Source: Roseiarcus sp049513815 (GTDB lineage: Bacteria > Pseudomonadota > Alphaproteobacteria > Rhizobiales > Beijerinckiaceae). Taken from it: DNA of 44,335 bases. Below, piece by piece: positions 9,576 through 17,675 of this stretch; positions within the stretch are counted from its first letter, which is position 1, and each line of letters opens with the position of its first letter. The DNA is taken from the NCBI GenBank assembly GCA_049513815.1, contig JBEKVR010000023.1, forward strand, positions 1-44,335, in the 5' to 3' direction. The translations under genes and the position numbers were made by a program. Under the pieces are notes generated by a model that saw only the letters and a program-made list of their open reading frames with translations, searched no databases and was not told the DNA's origin.

Positions 9576-10826
9576 TCAGAACCGATCCGCCCGGAACGGC
9601 TTCGGGTCGACGAACGGCGTCTCGCCCGCCATCATCTCAGCGAGCAAGCGGCCGCTGACCGGACCGAGCGTCAGACCGAGATGCTGGTGGCCGAAATCGA
9701 ACCACAGGCCCTTGTGGCGCGGCGCCGGGCCGATCACCGGCGCCATGTCGGGCAGGCACGGCCGCTTGCCGAGCCACGGCTTGGGGTCGAGCCGCTCGGC
9801 GAGCGGAAAGAGTTCGCGCGCCGAGGGCTCCAACCGGTGAAGATGGGCGGGCGAAGGCGGGTCGTCGCGGCGGGCGAATTCGGCCCCGGTCGTCAGGCGC
9901 AGACCGCGCGCCATCGGCGCGAGGAGGTAGCCCCTCTCGAGATCGAGCATCGGCCGGCTGACGAACGCGCCCGGCCGCGTCGCGTAATGCATGTGGTAGC
10001 CGCGCTTGACGCCGAGCGGGAACGCATAGCCAAAGCCCGCGGCGAGATCGCCCGACCACGGCCCGAGCGCCACCACCGCGGCGTCCGCTTGCATCAGGCC
10101 GTCGGCGGTCTGCACCGTCCAGCCGCCGCCCGACTGCGCAAGCGTGCGCGCGTCGCCGACGAGGAACGCGCCGCCGCGTTCGACGAACAGCCGCGCGTAG
10201 GCGGACGCGAGGCCTTCGGGATCGGACGTGCTCAACGGATCGGTGTAATGCACGCCGCCCTTGGCGGCCTCGCCAAGATGCGGCTCCAGGGCGAGCGCCT
10301 GCTCGCGGCTCAACGTGACGCTCGGGACGCCGAACGGCTTGGTCTCGGCGGCCTCGGCGAGCGCGAGATCCTCGCCGCGCGAGGTGCGGAACACGCTGAT
10401 CCAGCCGCCCCCGCGCAACAGCGGCTGCGCGCCGGCGGCCTCGGCGAGCGCCTGATGCTCGGCTACGCAGCGGTCCACCAAGCCCCGCATCGCCAGGGCA
10501 GTCTCCAGGCGCCTGGCCGGCGAGGAGGCGAGGAAGTAGCGCCACACCCACAACGCGATCCACGGCAGCGCGAGGTAACGGATGTGCACTCGCGGATCGA
10601 GGTTGAGCGCCGCCGGAACGATCTCGCCGAGCGCGCGCGGGAAGGCGTAGGGGTACGCCGCCTCGCTCTGCACGATGCCGGCGTTGCCGAAGCTCGTCTC
10701 GCGCGCCGCGCCGCCCGTGCGATCGATCAGCGCGACGGCGCGGCCTTTCGCCTGGATGTGAAGGGCGGCGCCGACGCCGACGATCCCTGCGCCCAACACG
10801 ACGACGTCGGTTCGCTGCAAAGCCAC
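9576..10826 (-). CDS. FAD-dependent D-amino-acid dehydrogenase-like oxidoreductase
   Basis: This 416-residue DAO-family flavoenzyme has an N-terminal Rossmann dinucleotide motif VVVLGAGIVGVG (8-19) and the C-terminal signature GPAPRHKGLWFDFGHQHLGL. It matches DadA-like D-amino-acid dehydrogenases, which deaminate D-amino acids to 2-oxo acids at the membrane. A related role on another secondary amine is possible. The start is the GTG at 10826 because AGGAG lies 9 bases upstream and the dinucleotide motif then begins at the usual place; the open frame extends further upstream but overlaps purB. It is divergent from purB, with 117 bp between the starts. Its stop codon directly follows the heptanucleotide repeat. 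Confidence 0.88.
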   Translation of the reverse strand: MALQRTDVVVLGAGIVGVGAALHIQAKGRAVALIDRTGGAARETSFGNAGIVQSEAAYPYAFPRALGEIVPAALNLDPRVHIRYLALPWIALWVWRYFLASSPARRLETALAMRGLVDRCVAEHQALAEAAGAQPLLRGGGWISVFRTSRGEDLALAEAAETKPFGVPSVTLSREQALALEPHLGEAAKGGVHYTDPLSTSDPEGLASAYARLFVERGGAFLVGDARTLAQSGGGWTVQTADGLMQADAAVVALGPWSGDLAAGFGYAFPLGVKRGYHMHYATRPGAFVSRPMLDLERGYLLAPMARGLRLTTGAEFARRDDPPSPAHLHRLEPSARELFPLAERLDPKPWLGKRPCLPDMAPVIGPAPRHKGLWFDFGHQHLGLTLGPVSGRLLAEMMAGETPFVDPKPFRADRF

Positions 10827-10943
10827 GCTGCGGTTCTCCTGATTGCGCCGGCCCGCCGAGCTCAGCGCCGCGGGCGCAGGGGGGCTCGAAATTCTCGCCG
10901 CGTTCCTATAGACCGCTCGCGGCCCTTGTCCAAGGAAACGCCG

Positions 10944-12248
10944 ATGATCCCCCGCTATTCCCGCCCTGAGATGGTCAAGATTTGGGCGACTGAGACGCGC
11001 TTCCGCATCTGGTTCGAGATCGAAGCGCACGCCTGCGACGCGCTGGCCGAAATCGGCGTCATCCCGAAGGAATCGGCGAAGGCGATCTGGGAGAAGGCGG
11101 GCGCCGTCACGTTCGACGTCGCGCGCATCGACGCGATCGAGAAGGTGACGAAACACGACGTCATCGCATTCCTCACTCATCTCGCCGAGTTCATCGGCCC
11201 CGACGCGCGCTTCGTCCACCAGGGCATGACCAGTTCCGACGTGCTCGATACGTGCCTCGCCGTGCAGCTCAGCCGCGCCAGCGACATCCTCATCGCCGAC
11301 GTCGACGCGCTGCTCGCCGCGCTGAAGCGCCGCGCCTACGAATACAAGCTCACCCCGACCATCGGCCGCTCGCACGGCATCCACGCTGAACCGACGACCT
11401 TCGGCCTCAAGCTCGCGCTCGCCTACGCCGAATTTGCGCGGGCGCGGACGCGACTGATCGCGGCGCGCGAGGAAATCGCCACCTGCGCGATCTCCGGCGC
11501 GGTCGGCACGTTCGCCAATATCGACCCGAGGGTTGAAGAGCACGTGGCGAAGAAACTGGGGCTGAAGTCAGAACCGGTTTCGACCCAGGTGATCCCGCGC
11601 GATCGCCACGCCGCGTTCTTCGCGGCGCTCGCGGTCGTCGCATCGTCGGTCGAGCGGCTCGCCACCGAGATCCGCCATCTGCAGCGCACCGAGGTGCTGG
11701 AGGCGGAGGAATATTTCTCCGAGGGGCAGAAAGGCTCGTCGGCGATGCCGCACAAGCGCAACCCAGTGCTGAGCGAGAACCTGACCGGCCTCGCCCGCAT
11801 CGTCCGCTCGGCGGTCGTCCCGGCGCTGGAGGACGTCGCGCTGTGGCACGAGCGCGACATCTCGCATTCCTCGGTCGAGCGGATGATCGGCCCCGACGCG
11901 ACGATCACGCTCGATTTCGCCCTGGCGCGACTGGCCGACGTGGTCGACAAGCTGCTCGTCTATCCCGAAAACATGCGCAGGAACCTCGACCGCCTCGGCG
12001 GCCTCATCCATTCGCAGCGCGTGCTGCTGGCGCTGACGCAGAAGGGCGTGTCGCGCGAGGCGGCTTACGCGCTGGTGCAGCGCAACGCCATGCCGGTGTG
12101 GCGCGGCGAAGGCGAATTCCTGACGCTGCTGAAGGCCGACAAGGACGTCGCCAAGGCGCTGAGCGCCGCCGAGCTCGAGTCGCTGTTCGACCTCGGCTAC
12201 CACCTCAAACAGGTGGATACGATTTTTGGGCGGGTGTTCGGAGGCTGA
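10944..12248 (+). CDS. purB: Adenylosuccinate lyase
   Basis: PurB catalyses two fumarate-releasing steps of purine synthesis, from SAICAR to AICAR and from adenylosuccinate to AMP. The fumarase/aspartase-superfamily motifs are present: TSSDVLDT (97-103), His144 in GRSHGIHAEP, and the mobile signature loop KGSSAMPHKRNP (263-274). The length is 434 residues, typical of the short bacterial form. The ATG at 10944 is chosen because AAGGA lies 8 bases before it and MIPRYSRPEM is the standard N terminus. Reading frame upstream of it is only spurious extension. Confidence 0.97.
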   Translation: MIPRYSRPEMVKIWATETRFRIWFEIEAHACDALAEIGVIPKESAKAIWEKAGAVTFDVARIDAIEKVTKHDVIAFLTHLAEFIGPDARFVHQGMTSSDVLDTCLAVQLSRASDILIADVDALLAALKRRAYEYKLTPTIGRSHGIHAEPTTFGLKLALAYAEFARARTRLIAAREEIATCAISGAVGTFANIDPRVEEHVAKKLGLKSEPVSTQVIPRDRHAAFFAALAVVASSVERLATEIRHLQRTEVLEAEEYFSEGQKGSSAMPHKRNPVLSENLTGLARIVRSAVVPALEDVALWHERDISHSSVERMIGPDATITLDFALARLADVVDKLLVYPENMRRNLDRLGGLIHSQRVLLALTQKGVSREAAYALVQRNAMPVWRGEGEFLTLLKADKDVAKALSAAELESLFDLGYHLKQVDTIFGRVFGG

Positions 12249-12280
12249 GGCGCCGGCCCTCGTCCGGCGCTTCGCGCCAC

Positions 12281-12376
12281 CCCCGGGTCTTCGCCCGGGG
12301 GCAGGCTCTTTTCCCGCAGGCGGGAGAAGCAGGCGTCCCCTCTCCCGCTTGCGGGAGAGGGCCAGGGTGAGGGGAA
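12281..12376. repeat. Cluster of palindromic REP-like repeats downstream of purB
   Basis: Three hairpins lie in a row between the convergent purB and DUF2852 genes. The first is a CCCCCGGG/CCCGGGGG type (about 12281-12302), the second TTTTCCCGC/CGGGAGAA (about 12308-12328), and the third a perfect 11-bp stem CCCTCTCCCGC/GCGGGAGAGGG (12338-12348 with 12351-12361). The last is followed by GGGTGAGGGG. The same palindrome and GGGTGAGGGG tail recur at 31619-31655, and a relative at about 17425-17450, so this is a dispersed repeat family. Confidence 0.8.
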
Positions 12377-12389
12377 GTCGCGCCTGCGC

Positions 12390-12863
12390 TTACGACTTCG
12401 CCCGGCGCTCGGCCATGAAGCGCTCGAACTCCTCGCGGTCCTTGGCGTGGCGGACGTTGTCGAGGAACTCGGCGAACTCGCGCGCGGCGTCTTCGAGCTT
12501 GCGCCGCTCGGCTTCGAGCCGGGCGAGCTCGGCGGCCTTCCATTGGTCGAAGGCGACGTTGCCGGTTCCGGCAGGGCCCCAGCTCCACGCCGAAGGCCGC
12601 GACCACGCGGCGCGCGCTTCGTTCCACTTCGCCGTCATGACCGTCTGCAGGTCGTCGGCGCCGGACTTGCGCTGCCACATCTTGTAGGCGAACACCGCGA
12701 GCCCGATCGGCCAGAAGACCATGAAGCCGAGGACCATCGTCGCCAATTCGAACAGCGTCCAGCGGCTCGCGCAGGAACGGCCGCGCCGCCACATGCTCCG
12801 CCATTCGTTCGGCGAGAACTCGCGCGCGTCCCCCGAGCCGCCAAACGTTTGCGCCGTGCTCAT
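12390..12863 (-). CDS. DUF2852 family membrane protein
   Basis: This is a 157-residue protein of unknown function. The family is found mostly in alphaproteobacteria. One long hydrophobic segment (about residues 34-58, LFELATMVLGFMVFWPIGLAVFAYKMW) is followed by a charged C-terminal region rich in Glu/Arg (AELARLEAERRKLEDAAREFAEFL) that should form a coiled coil. The likely topology is one transmembrane helix and a cytoplasmic helical tail. The ATG at 12863 is preferred because GGAGGG lies just upstream; the open frame continues 16 codons further without such a site. It is divergent from the htrA-like gene, and its function cannot be inferred from neighbours. Confidence 0.75.
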   Translation of the reverse strand: MSTAQTFGGSGDAREFSPNEWRSMWRRGRSCASRWTLFELATMVLGFMVFWPIGLAVFAYKMWQRKSGADDLQTVMTAKWNEARAAWSRPSAWSWGPAGTGNVAFDQWKAAELARLEAERRKLEDAAREFAEFLDNVRHAKDREEFERFMAERRAKS

Positions 12864-12963
12864 CGAGACCCTCCGTGAAAAGCGGCGCCGGCAAACCGGG
12901 CCGCGGACCATGAGATTGGGCGGCGCGACCGGTGGCGCAAGGCGCCGGCGACCAATTTAATCT

Positions 12964-12991
12964 TTGGTCCCGCGGCGGCCTCGGCCTATAT
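12964..12991 (+). promoter_or_regulatory. Possible promoter of the HtrA gene
   Basis: TTGGTC (12964-12969) and CTATAT (12986-12991) are spaced by 16 bases and lie 30 bases before the TTG start of the protease gene. If correct, transcription starts near 12998 and excludes the more upstream in-frame start at 12932. Confidence 0.4.
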
Positions 12992-13021
12992 CAGGGCCCC
13001 CGCCCGCGCCGGAGAACCGCC

Positions 13022-14410
13022 TTGCGCCGTCTTGCCCTCGCCATCGCCCTCTGCTTCGCCGCCGCCGCCGCACCGGCCCAAACCGCCGACAAGGCCGTTC
13101 CCCAGAGCGCCGCCGAGCTGCATCTGTCGTTCGCGCCGGTGGTCAAGAAGGTCCGCCCGGCGGTCGTCAACGTCTACGCCTCGCGGGTCGACCGCGCGCC
13201 GCGCAACCCCTTGTTCGACGACCCGATCTTCCGCCAATTCTTCGGCGACGCGGGCCAGGAGTCGCGCGTCGCGCAATCGCTCGGCTCGGGCGTCATCGTC
13301 GATCCGAGCGGCCTGGTCGTCACCAACCACCACGTCATCGAAGGCATGACCGACGTGAAGGTCGCGCTTTCCGACCGCCGCGAATTCCCGGCCAAGATCG
13401 TGCTGCGCGACCCGCGCACCGACCTCGCGGTGCTCAAGATCGAGTCGACGGAGAGCTTCCCGGTTCTGGAGCTGGGCGATTCCGACGCGATCGAGGTCGG
13501 CGACATCGTGCTGGCTGTCGGCAACCCGTTCGGCGTCGGCCAAACGGTTACGCAGGGCATCGTCTCGGCGCTCGCGCGCACCCAGATCGGCATCAACGAC
13601 TACGGTTTCTTCATCCAGACCGACGCCGCGATCAATCCGGGCAATTCCGGCGGCGCGCTGGTCGATCTCGACGGCAAGCTGATCGGCGTCAATTCGGCGA
13701 TCGTGTCGCGCTCGGGCGGCAGCGTCGGCATCGGCTTCGCCATTCCGGTCAATATGGTCAAGAGCGTCGTCTACGCCGCCGAGCATGGCGGCGTCGTGCG
13801 GCGGCCGTGGCTCGGCGCCACTCTGCAGGACGTCACCAAGGACATCGCCGATTCGATCGGACTGGAGCGGCCGTCCGGCGCGCTGATCGCCAACGTCGCG
13901 CCCAACGGGCCCGCCGACCAAGGCGGCCTGAAACGCGGCGACGTCATCACGGCGATCGACGGCCAGAGCGTCGATGACGCTGGCGGCGTCGGCTTCCGCC
14001 TGGGCGTCAAGCCGCTTGGCGGCGCGGCGGCGGTGACCGCCTTGCGCGGCGGCAAGAAGGTGACGGCGACGGTCAAGCTGGTCGCGGCGCCGGAGACGCC
14101 GCCGCGCGACGCGATTCGCATCAAGAGCCGCTCGCCGTTCGAGGGCGCGCTGGTGGAGAACGTGTCCCCGGCCGTGTCGGAAGACCTGTCGCTGGAGAAC
14201 GTCGACGACGGCGTCGTCGTCGCCGAGATCGCGCCGGATTCGCTGGCCGCCAACCTCGGCGTGCAGAAGGGCGACGTCGTGCGCGAGGTCAACGGCGCCA
14301 AGATCGCCTCGACCCGCGACCTCGAAACGGCGGCGAGCCAACGGCCGCGCCAGTGGGATCTGACGATCGAGCGCGGCGGGCAGATGATCCGCACCCGCAT
14401 CGGCGGCTGA
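13022..14410 (+). CDS. Periplasmic HtrA/Deg-type serine protease (DegQ/DegP-like)
   Basis: This 462-residue envelope protease and chaperone removes damaged periplasmic proteins. A signal peptide spans residues 1 to about 20 (MRRLALAIALCFAAAAAPAQ). The chymotrypsin-like domain has the triad His104 (TNHHVIEG), Asp134 (RTDLAVLKI) and Ser209 (NPGNSGGAL). Two PDZ domains follow (about 270-360 and 375-460). The start is placed at the TTG at 13022, since GGAG lies 7 bases before it and the signal peptide then begins properly. An in-frame GTG/ATG-type start 30 codons upstream would bury the signal sequence and overlap the predicted promoter. It is close to Do-family proteases of rhizobia. Confidence 0.92.
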   Translation: MRRLALAIALCFAAAAAPAQTADKAVPQSAAELHLSFAPVVKKVRPAVVNVYASRVDRAPRNPLFDDPIFRQFFGDAGQESRVAQSLGSGVIVDPSGLVVTNHHVIEGMTDVKVALSDRREFPAKIVLRDPRTDLAVLKIESTESFPVLELGDSDAIEVGDIVLAVGNPFGVGQTVTQGIVSALARTQIGINDYGFFIQTDAAINPGNSGGALVDLDGKLIGVNSAIVSRSGGSVGIGFAIPVNMVKSVVYAAEHGGVVRRPWLGATLQDVTKDIADSIGLERPSGALIANVAPNGPADQGGLKRGDVITAIDGQSVDDAGGVGFRLGVKPLGGAAAVTALRGGKKVTATVKLVAAPETPPRDAIRIKSRSPFEGALVENVSPAVSEDLSLENVDDGVVVAEIAPDSLAANLGVQKGDVVREVNGAKIASTRDLETAASQRPRQWDLTIERGGQMIRTRIGG

Positions 14411-14447
14411 CGCCGGGTCCGACGCGGGCGCAAGTTGGCTGTTTGCG

Positions 14448-15101
14448 TCAGGCCGCGCGGGCCGACGGCGCGCTCTTGCCGCGTGAGAGGCGGCGCTTGA
14501 TCGACGACCATAGCTGGCGCATTTCCTCCGCCGCCGCGCCGTGCGGATTGATCTCGGTGACGCCGAGGCCGTGCCGCGCCGCCTCCTGATAGTCGACGCG
14601 CGCCAGCACCAGCGGCGAAATCAGGCCGCCCATCTCCTCGAGCGCTTCGACCGCGTTGTCGACGCGCGCTGTCTGCTGGGCGGGCGGGCACTGGTTGAGC
14701 ATGAAGACGAAGTCGCTCTTGGTCGCCTTGAGCGCAGCGCGGGTCTGGGCGCTCGCCCACAGATCGAAGATGCTCGGCCGCGACGGGATGATGTTGAGAT
14801 CGGCCTCGCGCATCGCGGCGATCGACGCGGCGCCGTCGGCGCCGGGCGTATCGACGATGGCGAGCGTTACGCCCTTCTTGGCGAGTTCCTTGAGCAGCGC
14901 CGGAAGCTTGCCCGCCGTCGCCGGGATCACGCCGATGTCGGGCTGGTTGCGCGTCTTCGACCAGCTCACCAGTGAAGCCTGCGGATCGAGGTCGATGACG
15001 CAGACGCGCTCCCCCACGTCCTTCGCCGCCACGGCCAACGACGAAGCCAATGTGCTCTTGCCCGATCCGCCCTTCTGGGTAACGAAAGCGATTATTCGCA
15101 T
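14448..15101 (-). CDS. Orphan ParA/MinD-family ATPase
   Basis: This 217-residue Walker-type ATPase has the deviant Walker A motif KGGSGKST (10-17) with both lysines, Walker A-prime VIDLDPQ (35-41) and the switch VDTPGADG (about 87-94). It lacks an N-terminal DNA-binding domain, as in short (type Ib-like) ParA proteins. No parB gene or parS-like site is adjacent, so it is not a complete partition locus. Orphan ParA proteins of this size position chemoreceptors, carboxysomes or other cargo, or act in cell division; which applies here is not visible. The ATG at 15101 is chosen because the P-loop follows directly. Two TTAACC boxes upstream suggest cell-cycle control. Confidence 0.85.
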   Translation of the reverse strand: MRIIAFVTQKGGSGKSTLASSLAVAAKDVGERVCVIDLDPQASLVSWSKTRNQPDIGVIPATAGKLPALLKELAKKGVTLAIVDTPGADGAASIAAMREADLNIIPSRPSIFDLWASAQTRAALKATKSDFVFMLNQCPPAQQTARVDNAVEALEEMGGLISPLVLARVDYQEAARHGLGVTEINPHGAAAEEMRQLWSSIKRRLSRGKSAPSARAA

Positions 15102-15159
15102 GGAAGTCCGCCCTTTTCCATTTCTTCGCGCCCGAGGCGCGAATCGCGGCCCGGACAAA

Positions 15160-15199
15160 GGTTAACAATGCTCAAGATGTTTGCGGCGGTTATGGTTAA
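15160..15199 (-). promoter_or_regulatory. Candidate CtrA half-sites upstream of the ParA gene
   Basis: Read on the minus strand, TTAACCAT (15192-15199) and TTAACC (15160-15165) lie 59-98 bases before the ParA start codon in a locally AT-richer gap. TTAACCAT is a known CtrA-associated octamer in alphaproteobacteria, and TTAA is the half-site of the CtrA box. No binding is shown; this is a motif match only. Confidence 0.4.
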
Positions 15200-15299
15200 C
15201 AAAGTATGACCAAAAGCCGGCGCGCGGCGAAAATTGCCGCGTTTCCAGTGCGCTAGCAGGGTCAGTCTGACAATCTTGTCAGCTTCGCGACGGTTTTTC

Positions 15300-15548
15300 T
15301 TACTCTCCGTCAAGCGGCGTAACGCCTTTAGGCTTGCCGTCGGCGCCGAGCGCGATCTTTTCGATTCGCATTTCGGCGTTCTTGAGCAGTTGATCGCAAT
15401 GAGCCTTGAGCGCTTCGCCGCGCTCGTAGAGCTTGATCGAGTCTTCGAGCGCGACCGCGCCTTTCTCCAGCTTGTCGACGATCGACTCGAGCTCGGCCAG
15501 CGCCGCCTCGAACGGCATTTTGGCGATGTCGGCGGCGGTCTGGGTCAT
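15300..15548 (-). CDS. xseB: Exodeoxyribonuclease VII small subunit
   Basis: XseB is the small subunit that multimerises on XseA to form exonuclease VII, which degrades single-stranded DNA. The 82-residue protein shows the compact helical hairpin typical of the family: FEAALAELESIVDKLEKGAVALEDSIKLYERGEALKAHCDQLL, split across residues 13-60. xseA is not in this window, which is common. A 4-base gap-free GGATCC-like leader precedes the ATG at 15548. About 200 bp of AT-richer sequence separate it from the downstream ParA gene. Confidence 0.93.
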   Translation of the reverse strand: MTQTAADIAKMPFEAALAELESIVDKLEKGAVALEDSIKLYERGEALKAHCDQLLKNAEMRIEKIALGADGKPKGVTPLDGE

Positions 15549-15604
15549 GGCGGATCCTCGCGACCGGCGGGCGGGCAGGTCGGGGCCTGCTTAGCGCGCC
15601 TCCT

Positions 15605-16072
15605 TTAGAGCGGCAAGGCGGTCGTCTTCTTCACCGTCCGCAAGGTCATCGTCGACTGCACGCGCGACACGCCGGGCAATTGCGTGAGGATGTCGGTGTG
15701 GATGCGCTCGAAGTCGCGCGCGTCGCGAAACGCGACCCGCAGCAGGTAATCGGCGGGGCCGGCGAGCAAATAGCATTCGATGATCTCGGGATGGGCCCGC
15801 GCCTCGGTCTCGAAGCGGTCGAGCGCGGCGCGGCCCTGCTGGTCGAGCGTCACCGAGACGAAGGCGGCGCCGGGCAGACCGGCCGCCGCTGGGTCGAGCA
15901 GCATCACATAGCCGGCGATGAGCCCGCTTTCCTCGAGCATCCGCACCCGGCGCAGGCAGGCCGATTGCGACAGGTGGACGCGATCGGCGAGGTCGGCGTT
16001 GGTGAGACGGCCGTCGCGCATCAGCTCGCGCAGGATCGCGCGGTCGCGGTCGTCGATATCCTCGATTCGCAT
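15605..16072 (-). CDS. Lrp/AsnC-family regulator, probable regulator of ald
   Basis: This 155-residue feast/famine regulator has an N-terminal winged helix-turn-helix (about 7-55, with LTNADLADRVHLSQSACLRR across the recognition helix). A C-terminal RAM ligand-binding domain (about 65-145) has the HPEIIECYLLAGPADYLLRV core. The ATG at 16072 is preferred because GGAG lies 7 bases upstream; a TTG four codons earlier lacks one. It is divergent from alanine dehydrogenase, the standard place for the Lrp-type activator that responds to L-alanine. An inverted repeat in the gap fits such control. Confidence 0.92.
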   Translation of the reverse strand: MRIEDIDDRDRAILRELMRDGRLTNADLADRVHLSQSACLRRVRMLEESGLIAGYVMLLDPAAAGLPGAAFVSVTLDQQGRAALDRFETEARAHPEIIECYLLAGPADYLLRVAFRDARDFERIHTDILTQLPGVSRVQSTMTLRTVKKTTALPL

Positions 16073-16127
16073 AATACGCTCCAAATCGCGCCATTATCCG
16101 CACGAATTGCCGACATGGTACAATAAC

Positions 16128-16158
16128 GTTGCAACTTGGGCTATAAATTTCATGCAAC
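16128..16158. promoter_or_regulatory. Candidate Lrp-type operator between lrp-like gene and ald
   Basis: GTTGCA (16128-16133) and TGCAAC (16153-16158) form an inverted repeat around an AT-rich centre containing CTATAAATTT. The left arm extends to the self-palindromic GTTGCAAC. The site lies 39 bases before the ald start and 56 bases before the regulator start, so one protein bound here could act on both genes. The TATAAA at 16142-16147 has no good -35 box, which suits a promoter that needs an activator. Confidence 0.5.
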
Positions 16159-16196
16159 CTGCGGGATGATGCGGTTCTCGATAGGCGGAGGCTCCC

Positions 16197-17312
16197 ATGC
16201 TCGTCGGCGTTCCCAAGGAAATCAAAGACAACGAATTCCGCGTCGGCCTGACGCCAGGCTCGGTCGCCGAGCTCGTCCATCACGGCCACAAGGTGCTGGT
16301 CGAGCGGTCGGCCGGCCTCGTCGCCGGCCTCGCCGACGAAGAATATGTCGCCGCCGGCGCGACGCTGGTCGACAAGCCGGAGGACATCTTCACCCGCGCC
16401 GACATGATCGTGAAGGTGAAGGAGCCGCTTGCCGCCGAGCGCCGCCAGCTGCACGCCGGCCAGGTTCTCTACACCTACCTCCATCTCGCCCCCGACCTCG
16501 CCCAGACCAAGGACCTCATCGCCAGTGGCGCGACCTGCATCGCCTACGAGACGGTGACCTCGCCAAGCGGCGGCCTGCCGCTGCTGACGCCGATGTCGGA
16601 AGTCGCCGGCCGTCTCGCCCCGCAAGTCGGGGCCCACGCGCTGGAGAAGGCGCAAGGCGGACGCGGCATTCTGCTCGGCGGCGTGACCGGCGTTCCGGCC
16701 GCGGAAGTCGTCGTCATCGGCGGCGGCGTCTCCGGCGCCAACGCGGTGACGATCGCGCTCGGCATGGGCGCCAATGTGACGGTGGTCGACAAGTCGAGCG
16801 ACACGCTGCGCCGCCTCGCCGCGCAATTCGGCACCAGCCTGCGGACGATCTACTCGACCCGCGCCGCAATCGCCGATCTCGTCACCCGCGCCGATCTTGT
16901 CATCGGCGCCGTGCTTGTCCCCGGCGCCGCCGCGCCGAAGCTGATCACCCGCGCGATGTTGAAGACGATGAAGCCGGGCTCGGTGATCGTCGACATCGCC
17001 ATCGACCAGGGCGGCTGCTGCGAGACCTCGAAGGCGACCACCCACTCCGACCCGACCTATGTCGTCGACGGCGTCGTTCACTATTGCGTCGCCAACATGC
17101 CGGGCGCAGTGGCGCGCACTTCGACCTTCGCGCTCAACAACGCAACGCTGCCGTTCGCGCTCGCGCTCGCCAACAAGGGCTGGAAGCAGGCGCTCAAGGA
17201 CGATCCGCACCTGCGCAACGGCCTCAACGTCCACGCCAGCAAGATCACCTGCCAGCCGGTTGCCGAAGCGCACGGCCTGCCCTACACGCCAGCCGAGAGC
17301 GTGCTGGGCTAA
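16197..17312 (+). CDS. ald: L-alanine dehydrogenase
   Basis: Ald reversibly oxidises L-alanine to pyruvate and ammonia with NAD+. The catalytic and pyruvate-binding residues fall at the canonical numbers Arg15 (NEFRVG), Lys75 (VKVKEP) and His96 (YTYLHLA). The NAD-binding motif VVIGGGVSGANAV begins near residue 171. Its 371 residues are the usual length. GGAGG lies 6 bases before the ATG. With the divergent Lrp-type gene it forms an alanine-responsive unit; the DadA-like oxidase and the omega-aminotransferase elsewhere in the window also feed into pyruvate/alanine metabolism. Confidence 0.97.
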   Translation: MLVGVPKEIKDNEFRVGLTPGSVAELVHHGHKVLVERSAGLVAGLADEEYVAAGATLVDKPEDIFTRADMIVKVKEPLAAERRQLHAGQVLYTYLHLAPDLAQTKDLIASGATCIAYETVTSPSGGLPLLTPMSEVAGRLAPQVGAHALEKAQGGRGILLGGVTGVPAAEVVVIGGGVSGANAVTIALGMGANVTVVDKSSDTLRRLAAQFGTSLRTIYSTRAAIADLVTRADLVIGAVLVPGAAAPKLITRAMLKTMKPGSVIVDIAIDQGGCCETSKATTHSDPTYVVDGVVHYCVANMPGAVARTSTFALNNATLPFALALANKGWKQALKDDPHLRNGLNVHASKITCQPVAEAHGLPYTPAESVLG

Positions 17313-17675
17313 AAGAAGGTCGAACCACCCGTCACGTCGCCCCCGCGCAAGCGGGGGTGCAGCGCCGGTCGAGCGCGAGCTACGGCGCGACTTGCCCTCA
17401 TCCGACCGCGCTTCGCTGGGCGCCTTCTCTCGCGAGCGGGAGAAAGGCTCGCGGCGCGTCTGCGTCTTCGATCCTCATCATCGCCTGCGCAGGGAGACGA
17501 GCGGCGGCGCCGACGCTGCTTCACGCGCCGGGTGGGAAGGTCCACAATGGCGGCGCACGGAGGCGCGCAACATGCGCCGGGGTCGGCGCCGTGTTGGCGC
17601 CGCGCGTGACGCGAGCTTTGGCCGTCAATGTCGGTTCTGGGCTAAGTCGCCCGAGGAATTGGCTGAAAGGACTCC
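17313..17675. repeat. Gene-free stretch with palindromic repeats
   Basis: No convincing gene is seen in these 363 bases. The stretch holds a perfect CCCCCGC/GCGGGGG hairpin with a GCAA loop (17340-17357) and an imperfect CCTTCTCTCGC/GCGGGAGAAAGG palindrome (about 17426-17450) of the family also seen at 12338 and 31690. The remainder is GC-rich with no clear promoter. The last 15 bases hold the AAAGGA ribosome-binding site of the next gene. Confidence 0.6.

Noticed and set aside
12281..12376. CRISPR-like array of repeats after purB
   Set aside because: Units are palindromes of different length without regular spacers; they fit REP-type elements.
14448..15548. ParA plus xseB as a plasmid-type partition locus
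   Set aside because: No ParB, no parS-like repeats and no replication gene; the surroundings are chromosomal.
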